From: Pseudomonas sp. 21
Lineage (GTDB): Bacteria > Pseudomonadota > Gammaproteobacteria > Pseudomonadales > Pseudomonadaceae
NCBI RefSeq assembly: GCF_000955805.1
Contig: NZ_JYOA01000008.1
Coordinates: 65,693 to 129,692 of the forward strand
Length of the DNA: 64,000 nucleotides
Direction: 5' to 3'
The position numbers were made by a program, and so were the translations under genes. The notes below the pieces were generated by a model. The model made no database searches. It saw only the letters and a program-made list of their open reading frames with translations, and was not told where the DNA came from. Below, in pieces: positions 51,404 through 61,600 of the stretch. How positions within the stretch are numbered: the first letter of the stretch is position 1; each line of letters begins with the position of its first letter.

Positions 51404-51487
51404 GATACCTAGGTGTCGGCCGCGGTACCGCTAGTGCGTCACGCGCCGGGCCCGATACCAAGGTATCGACCGACACCATGGTGCAAT
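51404..51487. promoter_or_regulatory. three GAYACC-NN-GGTRTC palindromes between kinase and hydrolase operons
   Basis: Box 1 GATACCTAGGTGTC (51404-51417); box 2 CGATACCAAGGTATCG (51453-51468), perfect arms; box 3 GACACCATGGTGCAAT (51472-51487). Boxes 2 and 3 start 18 bases apart, box 1 is 50 bases before box 2. The shared ACC-NN-GGT core resembles the sites of the FixJ-type regulators TodT and StyR. A GCGGTACCGC palindrome lies at 51422-51431. Confidence 0.65.
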
Positions 51488-51562
51488 CGCGGCGCCTCCC
51501 GGGCTTTGGTGAGATCGCTGCAGGTCGCCGATCCGTCGACCAGTGAACCAGGGAGATCGACC

Positions 51563-52912
51563 ATGCCAGCCGCCCCGTTATCGCCTCATCTTCGCCGCCG
51601 CTTCAGCCGCACGCTCATGGCCTCCGCCGTGGGCCTGTTCCTGCTCGGCGACGGGCAGCACCATCTGATGCAGCAAACCTTCGCTGCCACTGCCAGCCGT
51701 ACCGCGCCGGCCGATGAGAGTGTGCGGCCGTACCGCATCCAGGTACCCCAGGAGCAACTGGAGGACCTGCGTCGGCGCATTGCCGCGACACGCTGGCCGG
51801 ACCGCGAGACGGTCAAGGATGCCTCGCAGGGCATCCAGCTGGAGAAGGTCCGCGCGCTGGTGGAGTACTGGGGCAAGGACTACGACTGGCGACGCGCCGA
51901 AGCCAGGCTCAATGCGCTGCCGCAGTTCGTCACCCGCATCGATGGCGTGGACATCCAGTTCATCCACGTGCGCTCGAAAGAGCCGCACGCCATGCCGCTG
52001 ATCCTCACCCACGGCTGGCCCGGCTCGCCGCTGGAGTTCCTCAGGACCATCGGCCCGCTGACCGATCCGGTGGCCCATGGCGGGCGCGCGGAAGACGCCT
52101 TCGACGTGGTGATCCCGGCGATCCCCGGCCATGGTTTTTCCGGCAAGCCGACCACCACCGGCTGGGGCCCGGACCGGGTGGCCGGCGCCTGGGACGTGCT
52201 GATGAAGCGCCTGGGCTACAGCCACTATGTGTCCCAGGGCGGCGACCATGGCTCGGTGATCTCCGATGCCCTCGGCCGCCTGGCCCCGCCCGGCCTGCTC
52301 GGGATCCACCTGAACATGCCGGCGACGGTGCCGCCGGAACTGGTCGGGCCGATCAACAGTGGCGCCCCGGCGCCGGCCGGGCTGGGCGCCGACGAGCGCC
52401 GCGCCTTCGACGCGCTGAGTACCTTCTTCGGCCGCAATGCCGCCTACGGCGCGATGATGGTGACTCGCCCGCAGACCATCGGCTATTCCCTGGCCGATTC
52501 GCCCGCCGGCATGGCCGCGTGGATGTACGAGAAGTTCGCCGCCTGGACCGACAGCGGCGGCGAGCCCGAGCGCGTGCTGAGCCGCGACGAGATGCTCGAC
52601 GACATCTCGCTCTACTGGCTGACCAACACCGGCGCTTCCTCCTCGCGCTTCTACTGGGAAAACAACAACAACAACTTCAGCGCCGCCGCGCAGAAGACCG
52701 ACCGGATCAAGGTGCCGGTGGCCATCACCGTGTTCCCCGGCGAGATCTACCGCGCGCCGAAAAGCTGGGCGCAGCGCGCCTATCCCTCGCTGGCCTACTT
52801 CCACGCGGTGGACAAGGGCGGCCACTTCGCCGCCTGGGAGCAGCCGCAGCTGTTCAGCGAGGAACTGCGCGAAGCGTTCCGCCCGCTGCGAGCCAGCCTG
52901 ACCAGCCACTAG
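51563..52912 (+). CDS. exported epoxide hydrolase family protein
   Basis: 449 residues. A signal peptide (about 1-42, with RRRF before a hydrophobic stretch; possibly Tat-like through RRRFSRTL) precedes the EHN domain (PYRIQVPQEQLEDLRRRIAATRWPD) and an alpha/beta-hydrolase fold. The nucleophile is the Asp in QGGDHGSVI; HGWPGSP is the oxyanion HGWP motif; the catalytic His is in DKGGHFAAWEQP. Would open epoxides to diols in the periplasm. GGGAG before the ATG. First gene of the hydrolase operon; its promoter region carries the three ACC-NN-GGT boxes. Confidence 0.9.
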   Translation: MPAAPLSPHLRRRFSRTLMASAVGLFLLGDGQHHLMQQTFAATASRTAPADESVRPYRIQVPQEQLEDLRRRIAATRWPDRETVKDASQGIQLEKVRALVEYWGKDYDWRRAEARLNALPQFVTRIDGVDIQFIHVRSKEPHAMPLILTHGWPGSPLEFLRTIGPLTDPVAHGGRAEDAFDVVIPAIPGHGFSGKPTTTGWGPDRVAGAWDVLMKRLGYSHYVSQGGDHGSVISDALGRLAPPGLLGIHLNMPATVPPELVGPINSGAPAPAGLGADERRAFDALSTFFGRNAAYGAMMVTRPQTIGYSLADSPAGMAAWMYEKFAAWTDSGGEPERVLSRDEMLDDISLYWLTNTGASSSRFYWENNNNNFSAAAQKTDRIKVPVAITVFPGEIYRAPKSWAQRAYPSLAYFHAVDKGGHFAAWEQPQLFSEELREAFRPLRASLTSH

Positions 52913-52984
52913 CCGCAAATTCCACTCGATCGCCGCTTGCCGGCAACCACCGGGCAGGCCACGTGCCTGCCCTGGAGACCCGTG

Positions 52985-53992
52985 ATGAACCCGTTCAAGC
53001 AACCGCTTCTCGGCGCCTCGGCGCTGGCCATCGCCCTCGTGCAATTCACCTCCTGCTCGGTGGCGCAGGCCGCTACCGCGTCGTCGACAGACCCGGCCTT
53101 CGGCCCGCTCAAGCACGTCGACGCCGGCCTGCTCAACGTCGCCTACGCCGAAGCCGGCCCGGCCGATGGCCCGGTGGTGATCCTGCTGCACGGCTGGCCG
53201 TATGACATCCACAGCTACACCGAAGTGGCGCCGCAACTGGCCGCCAAGGGCTATCACGTGCTGGTTCCCTATGCCCGCGGCTACGGCGAAACGCGCTTCC
53301 TTTCCGCCTCGACGCGGCGCAATGGCGAGCCGGCCGCGCTGGCAGTGGACGTCATCGACTTCATGGATGCACTGAAGATCAAAAGCGCCGTGCTGGCCGG
53401 CTACGACTGGGGCGCGCGTTCGGCGGACATCGTCGCGGCGCTCTGGCCGGAGCGGGTTAAGGCGCTGGTGTCGGTCAGCGGTTACCTGATCGGCAGCCAG
53501 GAAGCGGGCAAGGCGCCGCTGCCGCCGGCCGCCGAGTTGCAGTGGTGGTACCAGTTCTACTTCTCCACCGAGCGCGGCAAGGCCGGCTATGACAAGTACC
53601 GCCATGAGTTCGCCAGGCTGATCTGGCAACTGGCCTCGCCGCAGTGGAAGTTCGACGACGCCACCTTCGAGCGCAGCGCCCAGGCGCTGGACAACCCCGA
53701 CCACGGCGCAATCTCCATCCACAACTACCGCTGGCGCCTGAACCTCGCCGAAGGCGAGCCGCGCTACGCGGAACTGGAGAAGAAGCTCGCGGCCTTCCCG
53801 GCCATCAAGGTGCCGACCATCACCCTCGAAGGCGATGCCAACGGCGCCCCGCACCCGCCGGCGGAGGCCTACGCCAAGCGCTTCAGCGGCAAGTACGAGT
53901 ACCGCCTGATCAGCGGCGGCATCGGTCACAACCTGCCGCAGGAGGCGCCGGACGCCTTCGTCAAGGCAGTCGTCGACGCCGACCACCTGTGA
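52985..53992 (+). CDS. exported alpha/beta hydrolase, epoxide-hydrolase/dehalogenase-like
   Basis: 335 residues. Signal peptide about 1-30 ending AQA. The fold carries VILLHGWPYDIH and the nucleophile elbow AGYDWGAR with an Asp nucleophile, the pattern of soluble epoxide hydrolases and haloalkane dehalogenases; the final His lies in GGIGHNLPQEAP. The mature protein should be periplasmic. Second gene of the operon, 72 bases after the first, and 14 before the cytochrome gene. Confidence 0.88.
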   Translation: MNPFKQPLLGASALAIALVQFTSCSVAQAATASSTDPAFGPLKHVDAGLLNVAYAEAGPADGPVVILLHGWPYDIHSYTEVAPQLAAKGYHVLVPYARGYGETRFLSASTRRNGEPAALAVDVIDFMDALKIKSAVLAGYDWGARSADIVAALWPERVKALVSVSGYLIGSQEAGKAPLPPAAELQWWYQFYFSTERGKAGYDKYRHEFARLIWQLASPQWKFDDATFERSAQALDNPDHGAISIHNYRWRLNLAEGEPRYAELEKKLAAFPAIKVPTITLEGDANGAPHPPAEAYAKRFSGKYEYRLISGGIGHNLPQEAPDAFVKAVVDADHL

Positions 53993-54006
53993 ACCGGAGA
54001 GCCGCC

Positions 54007-54507
54007 ATGAGCATCACTGGAACCACGCTGCGCGGCATCGTCCTGGCCGGTTTCGCCCTGCTGGTGACGGCGGGCGCCAGGGCCGACGGCGATGCCTCGC
54101 CGATCTACGGCGTGCGAATGCCCGAGGGCTACCGCCACTGGCAACTGGTGGCGCCGGCCCAGGAGGCAGCGCCGCTGAACGAACTGCGCGCCGTGCTGGG
54201 CAACGACATCGCCATGAAGGCCTACCGCGCCGGCACCTTGCCGTTCCCCGACGGCAGCGTGCTGGCCAAGCTCGCCTGGAAGCACGTGCAGTCGCCGGAG
54301 TTCGAGCCGGCGTCGATTCCCGGCGCCGCGACCACCGTGCAGTTCATGGTCAAGGACTCGAAGAAGTACGCGGCCACCGGGGGCTGGGGGTTCGCCCGCT
54401 TCATCGACGGCAAGCCCGCCGACGAGGCGCAGCACCAGACCTGCCTGGCCTGCCACCAGGCGCGGGTGAAGGACCACGACCTGGTTTTCACCCGCTACGC
54501 ACCCTGA
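54007..54507 (+). CDS. cytochrome P460-family c-type heme protein
   Basis: 166 residues. Signal peptide about 1-26 ending ARA; a beta-rich P460 domain with MPEGYRHWQLVAP near the start and GWGFARFIDGKP; one heme-binding site CLACH at 146-150 near the C-terminus. Family members oxidise hydroxylamine or NO through a lysine cross-linked heme; the Lys residues in KDSKKYAATGG are candidates. A redox partner in an otherwise hydrolytic operon is unexpected. Confidence 0.87.
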   Translation: MSITGTTLRGIVLAGFALLVTAGARADGDASPIYGVRMPEGYRHWQLVAPAQEAAPLNELRAVLGNDIAMKAYRAGTLPFPDGSVLAKLAWKHVQSPEFEPASIPGAATTVQFMVKDSKKYAATGGWGFARFIDGKPADEAQHQTCLACHQARVKDHDLVFTRYAP

Positions 54508-54538
54508 CCGCTGCTCCTTGAAAACCCTGGAGGTTCCC

Positions 54539-55375
54539 ATGAACCAACGATGGCTGATTACCGGTTGCTCCCGCGGGCTGGGCCGTGCGCTGGCCGAAGC
54601 GGTGCTGCAGGCCGGGCACCGCCTGCTGGCCACCGCCCGCGACCCGGACGCCCTGGCGGACCTCGCCCGGCTCTACCCGCAGACGCTGCGCCTCGCGCCA
54701 CTGGACGTCACCGACCCCGCCGCCGCGCAGGACGCCGTGGCGCAGATGGTCGAGCAGTTCGGCGGGCTCGATGTGCTGGTCAACAACGCAGGCTTTGGCA
54801 ACGTCAACTCGGTGGAGGACACCTCGCTGGAGGAGTTCCGCCGGGAGATCGAGACCAACCTGTTCGGCACCATCATCGTCACCAAGGCGGCGATCCCGCT
54901 TCTGCGCCGGCAGCGCAGCGGCCACATCATCCAGCTGTCGTCGGTGGGCGGGCGCATCGGCGCGCCGGGACGCGCGCCCTATTCGGCGGCGAAGTGGGGC
55001 GTGGAAGGTTTCTCCGAAGTGCTGGCGCGGGAGATGGCGCAGGTCGGCGTGCGGGTGACGATCGTCGAGCCCGGCGGCCTGCGCACCGACTTTGCCGGCA
55101 CCTCGACGACGCTCTCGGAAGGGCGCTTCGAGTACGACGCCGTGGTGGGCGCCGTGGCGCGCCGGCAGCGCACCTACGACGGCAATCAGCCCGGCGATCC
55201 CCAGCGCGCCGCTCAGGCGATCCTCGCGGTGGCCTGGATGGATCGTCCGCCGTTGCGCCTGGCCCTGGGCAGCGATGCGCTGCTGGCCATCGAGAACGCC
55301 GACAAGGCACGGCTGGCGGAGCTGCGCCTGTGGCGCGAGCTGAGCGAGTCCAGCGACTTTCCCCGCTCGGCATGA
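54539..55375 (+). CDS. short-chain dehydrogenase/reductase
   Basis: 278 residues, Rossmann fold with TGCSRGLG near residue 9, NNAG near 84, Ser in QLSSVGGRIG and the catalytic Y-x3-K in PYSAAKWGVEGF. The cofactor pattern (TARDP after strand 2 with Arg) favours NADP(H). Cytoplasmic, unlike the three gene products before it. GGAGG stands before the ATG. A strong terminator follows. Confidence 0.9.
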   Translation: MNQRWLITGCSRGLGRALAEAVLQAGHRLLATARDPDALADLARLYPQTLRLAPLDVTDPAAAQDAVAQMVEQFGGLDVLVNNAGFGNVNSVEDTSLEEFRREIETNLFGTIIVTKAAIPLLRRQRSGHIIQLSSVGGRIGAPGRAPYSAAKWGVEGFSEVLAREMAQVGVRVTIVEPGGLRTDFAGTSTTLSEGRFEYDAVVGAVARRQRTYDGNQPGDPQRAAQAILAVAWMDRPPLRLALGSDALLAIENADKARLAELRLWRELSESSDFPRSA

Positions 55376-55380
55376 GCGTT

Positions 55381-55430
55381 CCCCGCACGGTCCGAAATTC
55401 CCCCGAGCCGCCGTGCGGGGCTTTTTATTT
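55381..55430 (+). terminator. rho-independent terminator after the SDR gene
   Basis: Perfect 10-bp arms CCCCGCACGG (55381-55390) and CCGTGCGGGG (55411-55420), a 20-base loop, then CTTTTTATTT. It separates the epoxide hydrolase operon from the next gene. Confidence 0.88.
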
Positions 55431-55457
55431 CTCACATCCTCAGCAAGGAGATTCACC

Positions 55458-56231
55458 ATGAAAACAACCCTCACCGCCCTGGCGCTCGCCAGCGGCCTGC
55501 TGGCCGGCAGCGCTTTCGCGGCTCCGGTGAAACCGACGGTGGTGCTGGTGCATGGCGCCTTCGCCGACGCTTCCAGCTGGAACGGCGTGACCCGCCTCCT
55601 GGAAAAGGACGGCTACAGCGTGATCGCCGCCGCCAACCCGCTGCGCGGCGTGGCCAGCGATGGCGCCTACATCGGCAACATCGTCGGCAGCGTCAAGGGG
55701 CCGGTGGTGCTGGTGGGCCATTCCTACGGCGGCAACGTGATCAGCGCGGCAGCCAGCGACCGGGCCAACGTCAAGGCGCTGGTCTACGTCGCCGCGTTCG
55801 CCCCGCAGAAGGGCGAGAGCGCCGCCGAGCTCGCCGGCAAGTTCCCCGGCAGCACCCTCGGCCCGACCCTGGCCGCGCCGGTGGCACTGGCCGGTGGCGG
55901 CAAGGACCTGTACATCCAGCAGGACAAGTTCCACGACCAGTTCGCCGCCGATGTCCCCGCCGGCGAAGCCGCGCTGATGGCGGCGGCGCAGCGACCGGTC
56001 ACCGAGGCGGCGTTGAACGAGAAGGCTGGCGCGGCCGCCTGGACGGCGATTCCGTCTTGGTTCGTCTACGGCGACCAGGACCGCAATATCCCGCCGCAGG
56101 CCCTGGCTTTCATGGCGCAGCGCGCCCAGGCGAAGGACGTCGAGGTGGTACGCGGGGCTTCCCATGTGGTCATGGTCTCGCACCCCGAGGCGGTGGCGCG
56201 CGCCATCGAGAAGGCGGCTACCGGCTACTGA
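55458..56231 (+). CDS. exported alpha/beta hydrolase with Ser nucleophile
   Basis: 257 residues. Signal peptide about 1-21 ending AFA. VVLVHGAFADASSW at the oxyanion strand, nucleophile elbow VGHSYGGNVI with Ser, Asp in YGDQDRNIPP, and His in RGASHVVMVSHPE. This matches esterases/hydrolases of the 'alpha/beta hydrolase, EstC / YcdJ-like' family. AAGGAG stands before the ATG. Independent of the operon upstream because of the terminator, but it may share control; no ACC-NN-GGT box was seen in front of it. Confidence 0.88.
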   Translation: MKTTLTALALASGLLAGSAFAAPVKPTVVLVHGAFADASSWNGVTRLLEKDGYSVIAAANPLRGVASDGAYIGNIVGSVKGPVVLVGHSYGGNVISAAASDRANVKALVYVAAFAPQKGESAAELAGKFPGSTLGPTLAAPVALAGGGKDLYIQQDKFHDQFAADVPAGEAALMAAAQRPVTEAALNEKAGAAAWTAIPSWFVYGDQDRNIPPQALAFMAQRAQAKDVEVVRGASHVVMVSHPEAVARAIEKAATGY

Positions 56232-56267
56232 TGGCCGGGAACAGGCTGTTGCATGACGGCCGGCGCT

Positions 56268-58616
56268 CTACTGCGCCAGTACCGTCAGCGACAAGCGGGC
56301 AAATGGCCCCTGTCGGGACAGCGCCGTCACCTGATGCGCGCCGGGCGCGGGCAGGACGATGTTCACCGGCTCGCCACCTTCGCTGCTGGCTTGCAGGCGG
56401 CCGTCGAGCAGCCATTGCACCGGGGCGGAGGTGCCCAGCGCCTGCAGCGTAATTCGCAGCGGGTCCGTGCTGTTGGGCGATTTGCGCAGGGTACTGCCAT
56501 CGGTGATGCCTGCAATGCGGAGAGGGCTGCTGTTGTCCAGCGAGTCCGCTGCGCAGCCTGGTTTGAGCGGTGGCACGGTCGCGGCCTGTTCGTCGGCACG
56601 GCTCAGCCACGGCGTTGCCAGGGCAGGCCAGCGGGCGATCTGCAGGGTGCGCTCCGTTTCGTCCGCGCAGCCGGCGCTGAGGCGTTGCCCGGCGTCATTG
56701 ACCCGCACCTTGAGCAGGCCGCTGGCCCAGATGCCCACGCCGCGCTCGGCGAAGGTGGGCGGTACGGACTGGTCGAGCACCCAGGCACTGCGGCGCTGCC
56801 GGCAGAGATCGGCCGCCGTGGCGCTGGCGGCGGTGCCCAGCGGCCAGCAGATGTCCATGGCCTGCACGCTGGCCGGTTGGGTGAAGCGCGGGGTGCTGCC
56901 GGGATTGGGCAGCATGGCGTTGACGGCGAACAGCAGGGGCAGGGCGGTGATGCTGCCGTATTGGCCGGGGGAGGGCGTGCCGTCGGGGCGGCCGACCCAG
57001 ACGCCGACGGTCCAGTTGTCGGTGACGCCGATGGCCCAGGCATCGCGGTAGCCGTAACTGGTGCCGGTCTTCCAGGCCAGGCGGGCACGGGCGGTGGCAC
57101 TGTTCTGCAGGGGCATGCCGGGCAGCTCGGCCGGGTTGCTGGCGAGCATGTCGCGCACAATCCAGGCCGCGCCCGGCGACAGCAGTCGGCGCTGCCGCAG
57201 GGGCTGCTCGGGGGTATAGCGCGGCGCGCCGGCCACGCCGCCGTTGGCCAGGGCGCTGTAGACGCCCACCAGTTCCTCCAGCCTGGCCGCCGTGCCGCCC
57301 AGGACCATCGCCAGGTTGGGCTGCGCGCCCGACGGCAGGCGCAACTCCAGGCCGCCGGCTGCCAGTTGCGCGGCAAAGCGTGCGGGACCCAGGCGGTCCA
57401 GCACGTCCACTGCCGGCACATTCAGCGAGCGCTGCAGGGCCTCGGTGACGCTGACCGGTCCGGCGAACGCTTCATCGAAGTTGCCGGGGCGGTAGCTGCC
57501 GAAGTCCTGCGGGGCGTCCACCAGCAGGCTTTGCGAATGCACCAGCCCGTCGTCCAGCGCCATGCCGTAGAGGAACGGTTTCAAGGTCGAACCCGGCGAG
57601 CGCCAGGCCCGTATCATGTCCACATGGCCAAGCCGCCTGGGGTCGGCGAAGGCGGCTGTGCCGACGTAAACCCGTGTTTCCAGGGTGCGGTTGTCCATGA
57701 CCAGTACCGCTGCGGAAGTGCGTGCCGGCAGGCGCCCCACGTAGTCGCCCACGCGCTGCTCGACTGCCCGTTGCAGCGAGGCGTCGATGGTGCTCTGGAT
57801 ACGTTGCGCCCGAGGTTGCCGCTGGTGCAGGCGTTCGGCCAACAGCGCGGCATTCAGGGGCGAACGCAGGGAGCGGGTAACCACCGGTTCTCGCTTGGCG
57901 TCCTGCACCTGGGCGGCGCTCCAGATGCCTTGTGCGGCCATGCGCTCGAGCACCTTGTCGCGGGCCGCGCGGGCCGCCTCGGCGTGACGGTCCGGGCGCA
58001 GCAGGCTCGGCGCCTGGGGCAGCACCGCGAGCAACGCCGCCTCGGCATGGGTCAGCTGGCTGGCGGACTTGCCCAGGTAGGCCCAGGACGCCGCCTCCAC
58101 ACCCTCGATCGCACCGCCGAAAGGCGCGTGATTGAGGTACAGGCCCAGGATCTCGTCCTTGCTCAGGTGTGCTTCCAGCTGCAGCGCGCGAAACAGTTGC
58201 AGCAGTTTGCCGGCATAGTCATGGCGAATCGGCGAGATCACCCGCGCGGCCTGCATGGTCAGGGTAGAGCCGCCGGAAATGACCCGGCCATGGCGCAACG
58301 ACAACAGCGCGCCGCGCGCCAGGGCGTAGGGGTTGATGCCGGGGTGCTGGTAGAACCAGCGGTCCTCGTAGCCCAGCAGCGCCTGCAGGTAGAGCGGCGA
58401 TACCTGCTGCGCGCTGGTTTCGTAACGCCAGACGCCCTGCTCGTCGGCGAAGGCCCGCAACGGCTTGCCGTCACGGGCCAGGACTACGCTGCTACCGCCT
58501 TCGCCGGCGGGCAGCGGCAGGGGGAAGAGCCGGTCGAGCAGCAGCGCGCCGAGCAGCGCGACGCCCACCGACAACCCGAGAACGCGCGCGTAACGGCGCG
58601 CCCTGGCTGACTTCAT
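56268..58616 (-). CDS. pbpC: penicillin-binding protein 1C (bifunctional)
   Basis: 782 residues. N-terminal membrane anchor (about 10-30), GT51 transglycosylase domain (EDRWFYQHPGINPYALARG, then SGGSTLTMQAAR), transpeptidase domain with SPGSTLKPF (active Ser), SLN and KTGTSYGY, and a C-terminal BiPBP_C-type beta domain. Polymerises and cross-links peptidoglycan at the outer face of the inner membrane. Its start overlaps the yfhM stop as ATGA. The yfhM-pbpC pairing is well known in E. coli and other Gammaproteobacteria. Confidence 0.95.
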   Translation of the reverse strand: MKSARARRYARVLGLSVGVALLGALLLDRLFPLPLPAGEGGSSVVLARDGKPLRAFADEQGVWRYETSAQQVSPLYLQALLGYEDRWFYQHPGINPYALARGALLSLRHGRVISGGSTLTMQAARVISPIRHDYAGKLLQLFRALQLEAHLSKDEILGLYLNHAPFGGAIEGVEAASWAYLGKSASQLTHAEAALLAVLPQAPSLLRPDRHAEAARAARDKVLERMAAQGIWSAAQVQDAKREPVVTRSLRSPLNAALLAERLHQRQPRAQRIQSTIDASLQRAVEQRVGDYVGRLPARTSAAVLVMDNRTLETRVYVGTAAFADPRRLGHVDMIRAWRSPGSTLKPFLYGMALDDGLVHSQSLLVDAPQDFGSYRPGNFDEAFAGPVSVTEALQRSLNVPAVDVLDRLGPARFAAQLAAGGLELRLPSGAQPNLAMVLGGTAARLEELVGVYSALANGGVAGAPRYTPEQPLRQRRLLSPGAAWIVRDMLASNPAELPGMPLQNSATARARLAWKTGTSYGYRDAWAIGVTDNWTVGVWVGRPDGTPSPGQYGSITALPLLFAVNAMLPNPGSTPRFTQPASVQAMDICWPLGTAASATAADLCRQRRSAWVLDQSVPPTFAERGVGIWASGLLKVRVNDAGQRLSAGCADETERTLQIARWPALATPWLSRADEQAATVPPLKPGCAADSLDNSSPLRIAGITDGSTLRKSPNSTDPLRITLQALGTSAPVQWLLDGRLQASSEGGEPVNIVLPAPGAHQVTALSRQGPFARLSLTVLAQ

Positions 58617-61600
58617 GGGCTCCCCACCTTGAGGGTCGTCATCGGCGCGGGGCCGATGCCACGGATGGCGGGGCGGTACATGTCTTCGACCTGCGGCGGG
58701 GGGACCGTGTAGGTGCCTGGCGTTACGGCGCGCACCAGGTAGAACAGCTTGGATTCGCGCCAGGCTCGCAGCTTGACGGCGGCGGCATAACGATCGTCGC
58801 GGAATTCCTGATGGACGATGTCCGCCTCGCGCTCGTGGCGTTGCATCGGGACGCCATCCACCACGACATTGGCCCAGGCCTGTGCCCCGCTGAGGTTGAG
58901 GTTCTCCACCTCCAGGCCGCCCGGCAACAGGTCGGTCACCATGGCGTCCACCACATCCCAGTTCGAATGCACCTTGAGTTGCACGATCAGGCTGTCGCCT
59001 TCCTTCAACTCGCTGCCCTGCCATGGCGTGCCGTCGGTGAGGAAGTAACGGCGCTCTATCTTCATGCCGTAGCCGTCGTCCACCGGCGGTTGCTCGCTGA
59101 TGCCCGCCACATCGAAGCTGGCGAATACCGGCGCGTCCGTCGTGGGTTTCAGCTTCACGCCGCTGGCCAGTTCCGCCTGGCTCACCGGGCGGGTCCAGAA
59201 AGCGCTGCCGGCCGGTACCTCCATGCTTTTGCCGCCCACCTCCAGGCTGACGGCCAGCGACGCCGGGTGGTCGTTGAATGTTTGCAGTATGCGAGCGATG
59301 GCGACGCGCTCCTGGGTGCTCATGTAGTACCAGCTCCAGCCGTGGTAATAGCTGTCTGCTTGGGCGCCCAGGACGCGGGAGCTGGCCTGCCTGGCCCAAT
59401 CCACCAGCTTCGCATCGTAGTCGGACCTGTTGACGCCGTAGGCATGGGTCAGCGCCACCATGGCCGCCAGGTCACGAAGTTCCGAGCCATAGTCACCGAC
59501 GAAGGCCGGTCGGGCGTCACTCCAGGCGAAGCCCTGCGCAATGGCCTCCTGGCCGCGCTCGCTGTCGCCCATCAGTTTCAGGGCAATGCCCAGGTGCACC
59601 AGGGGCAATGGGCTCACCAAGTCCCTGCGATGGTTGTCGTACAGCGTGCGCATCGCCCCGAGCGAAGCGCGATTGACGCGCGCCAGCACAAAGGCGGCAT
59701 AGGCCTGGTAGGCGAAATTCAGATGCGGCCGATAGCCGTATTCGAAGTAGTCGACCTCCCCCGAGATCAGGTTCTCGCTGAGGGTCTCCAGGGCCCGCTG
59801 CAGGGCCGCCTCGGGTACTTCGAAACCGGCATCGCGGGCATCGAGCATGAAGTCCACTACATAGGGCGTCATGTACGGGACTGTGTTCGAGTTTCCACCC
59901 CAGAAGGTAAAGTGGCCGTTGCTCGCCTGGAACGAGGCGATGCGCGCCAGCGCTCGCATGACGGCATCACGTCGGATTGATTCCGAGTAGCCCTCGATGT
60001 TCAGGCTATGGGTGATCTTCCTGTCCATGACCAGCGCCGCGTAGCCACCGCTGGTGGTCTGCTCGATACAGCCATAGGGGTAGTAGCGCAGCCCCTCGAG
60101 GGCCTGGCGGTAGGGCAGCGGCGGCAGCGTGCTCAGGGTCAGCTGGCCGTTCAGGGTGCTGGCGACCAGCCCCTGCGCCGATGAGGTATCGAGCACCGCT
60201 TCCTGCCCGCCCGACAAGGCCAGGGCTTCGCTCCGGATGGTTTGCGGCCAGGCGCTGCGCACGGCGAATTCGAAATGCCGCTGGACCTTGTAGTCGTTGA
60301 TCTCGGCCTGGATGTCCAGCTTGGCGACGTCGATGCCCGGCTGGGCCTTCACCAGCAGGCGCAAGGTCGTGCCGGCGCCGTCTTCCAGCGTCACGCTCTG
60401 CTCGCCGTCCTGTACCTCGATCAGGCCGCTGCCGCGTACGCTGATCCTGGCGACGCCGCTCTTGCCGGAGAAGTTCTTCACGTCCAGGCTGATCTGCGCC
60501 TGGTCGCCGCCGGTCATGACGCGAGGCATGCTCGGCTCCACCAGCAATGGGGCGCGTACCGTGACGTCGGTGCTCGCATTGCCGTAGCTCTGCTCGCCAT
60601 ACGCCAGGGCCGATACCCGCAGGCTGCCGTTGAAGTCCGGCACGTCCAGCTTGACCACTGCCTTGCCCTGCTCGTCGAACTGCACCGGCTCGGCCAGCAG
60701 GTCGGCTATCTGCACGCGCGGGTTCAGGCGCGCAGCCCTGGGCAGCGGACGGTTCACCAGGTCACCACCAAAACTCTGGCGCGCGGTATCCCCCTTCATG
60801 GCCTCGATCAGGCGGCCATACAGGTCGTAGGCCTCGGTGGCCAGGGCGCGTTTGCTGAACAGCCAGCTCCATGCGTCCGGTTCCGGGTAACGGGTGATGT
60901 TCAGTACGCCCTGGTCCACCGCGGTCAGCCGGACGAAGGCTTTCTGCCCGGCCAGGCCCTCGGCCTGCACGGTGACCTCCAGCGGCTCTTGGGGTCTCAC
61001 CTGGCCGGGCGCGGTCAGCTTCAGGCCGATGCGGCGGTCGTTGCGCTGCAGCGTGACGTGCTCGATACCGATGGCGCGCGCCGGCGTGGTGAGGTCCTTG
61101 GCCATGCCGCCACGAAACACCAGCGCAACCACATGCACATCCTGGCGTTCCCAGTCGGCCGTGACCGGTATGTCGAAGGTGGCGCCGGCCTTCGCCTGGA
61201 TCGTCCTGCTGTAGAGCAGGTGATCGGACTCCACCAGCAGCAGGCCCGGCCCTTCCTGCGGCGGGGTAATCGTGACTTTCAGGGTGTCGCCGGCGCGATA
61301 GGAGCTCTTGTCCAGCGCTACCTTGACCTTGTCCGGGAGCGCTTCCTTGCCGGTGTTCGCGTCTTCCCAGCTGTACCCGGCGAAGAACGGGAAGACGCTG
61401 GTGAGGTTGGTCTGCGGGTCCGTCACCTCCAGGCGGTAGGAGCCCCAGCCCACCGGGAAATTCACTTTCAGCCCCTGCCCGGCCGGGACATCGACCACGC
61501 GCTCCTCGACCAGCTCCAGGTCGACGTCCTGCCGCGCCTTCCAGTCGTCGTCCCGGTCGCGGTACCAGTAGGAATAGCGATCTTCCTGAAGCAGGCGGAC

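Noticed and set aside
56268-59399. A longer pbpC reading starting at 59399
   Set aside because: The added sequence is an out-of-frame reading of yfhM; ATGA coupling at 58613-58616 supports the shorter start.
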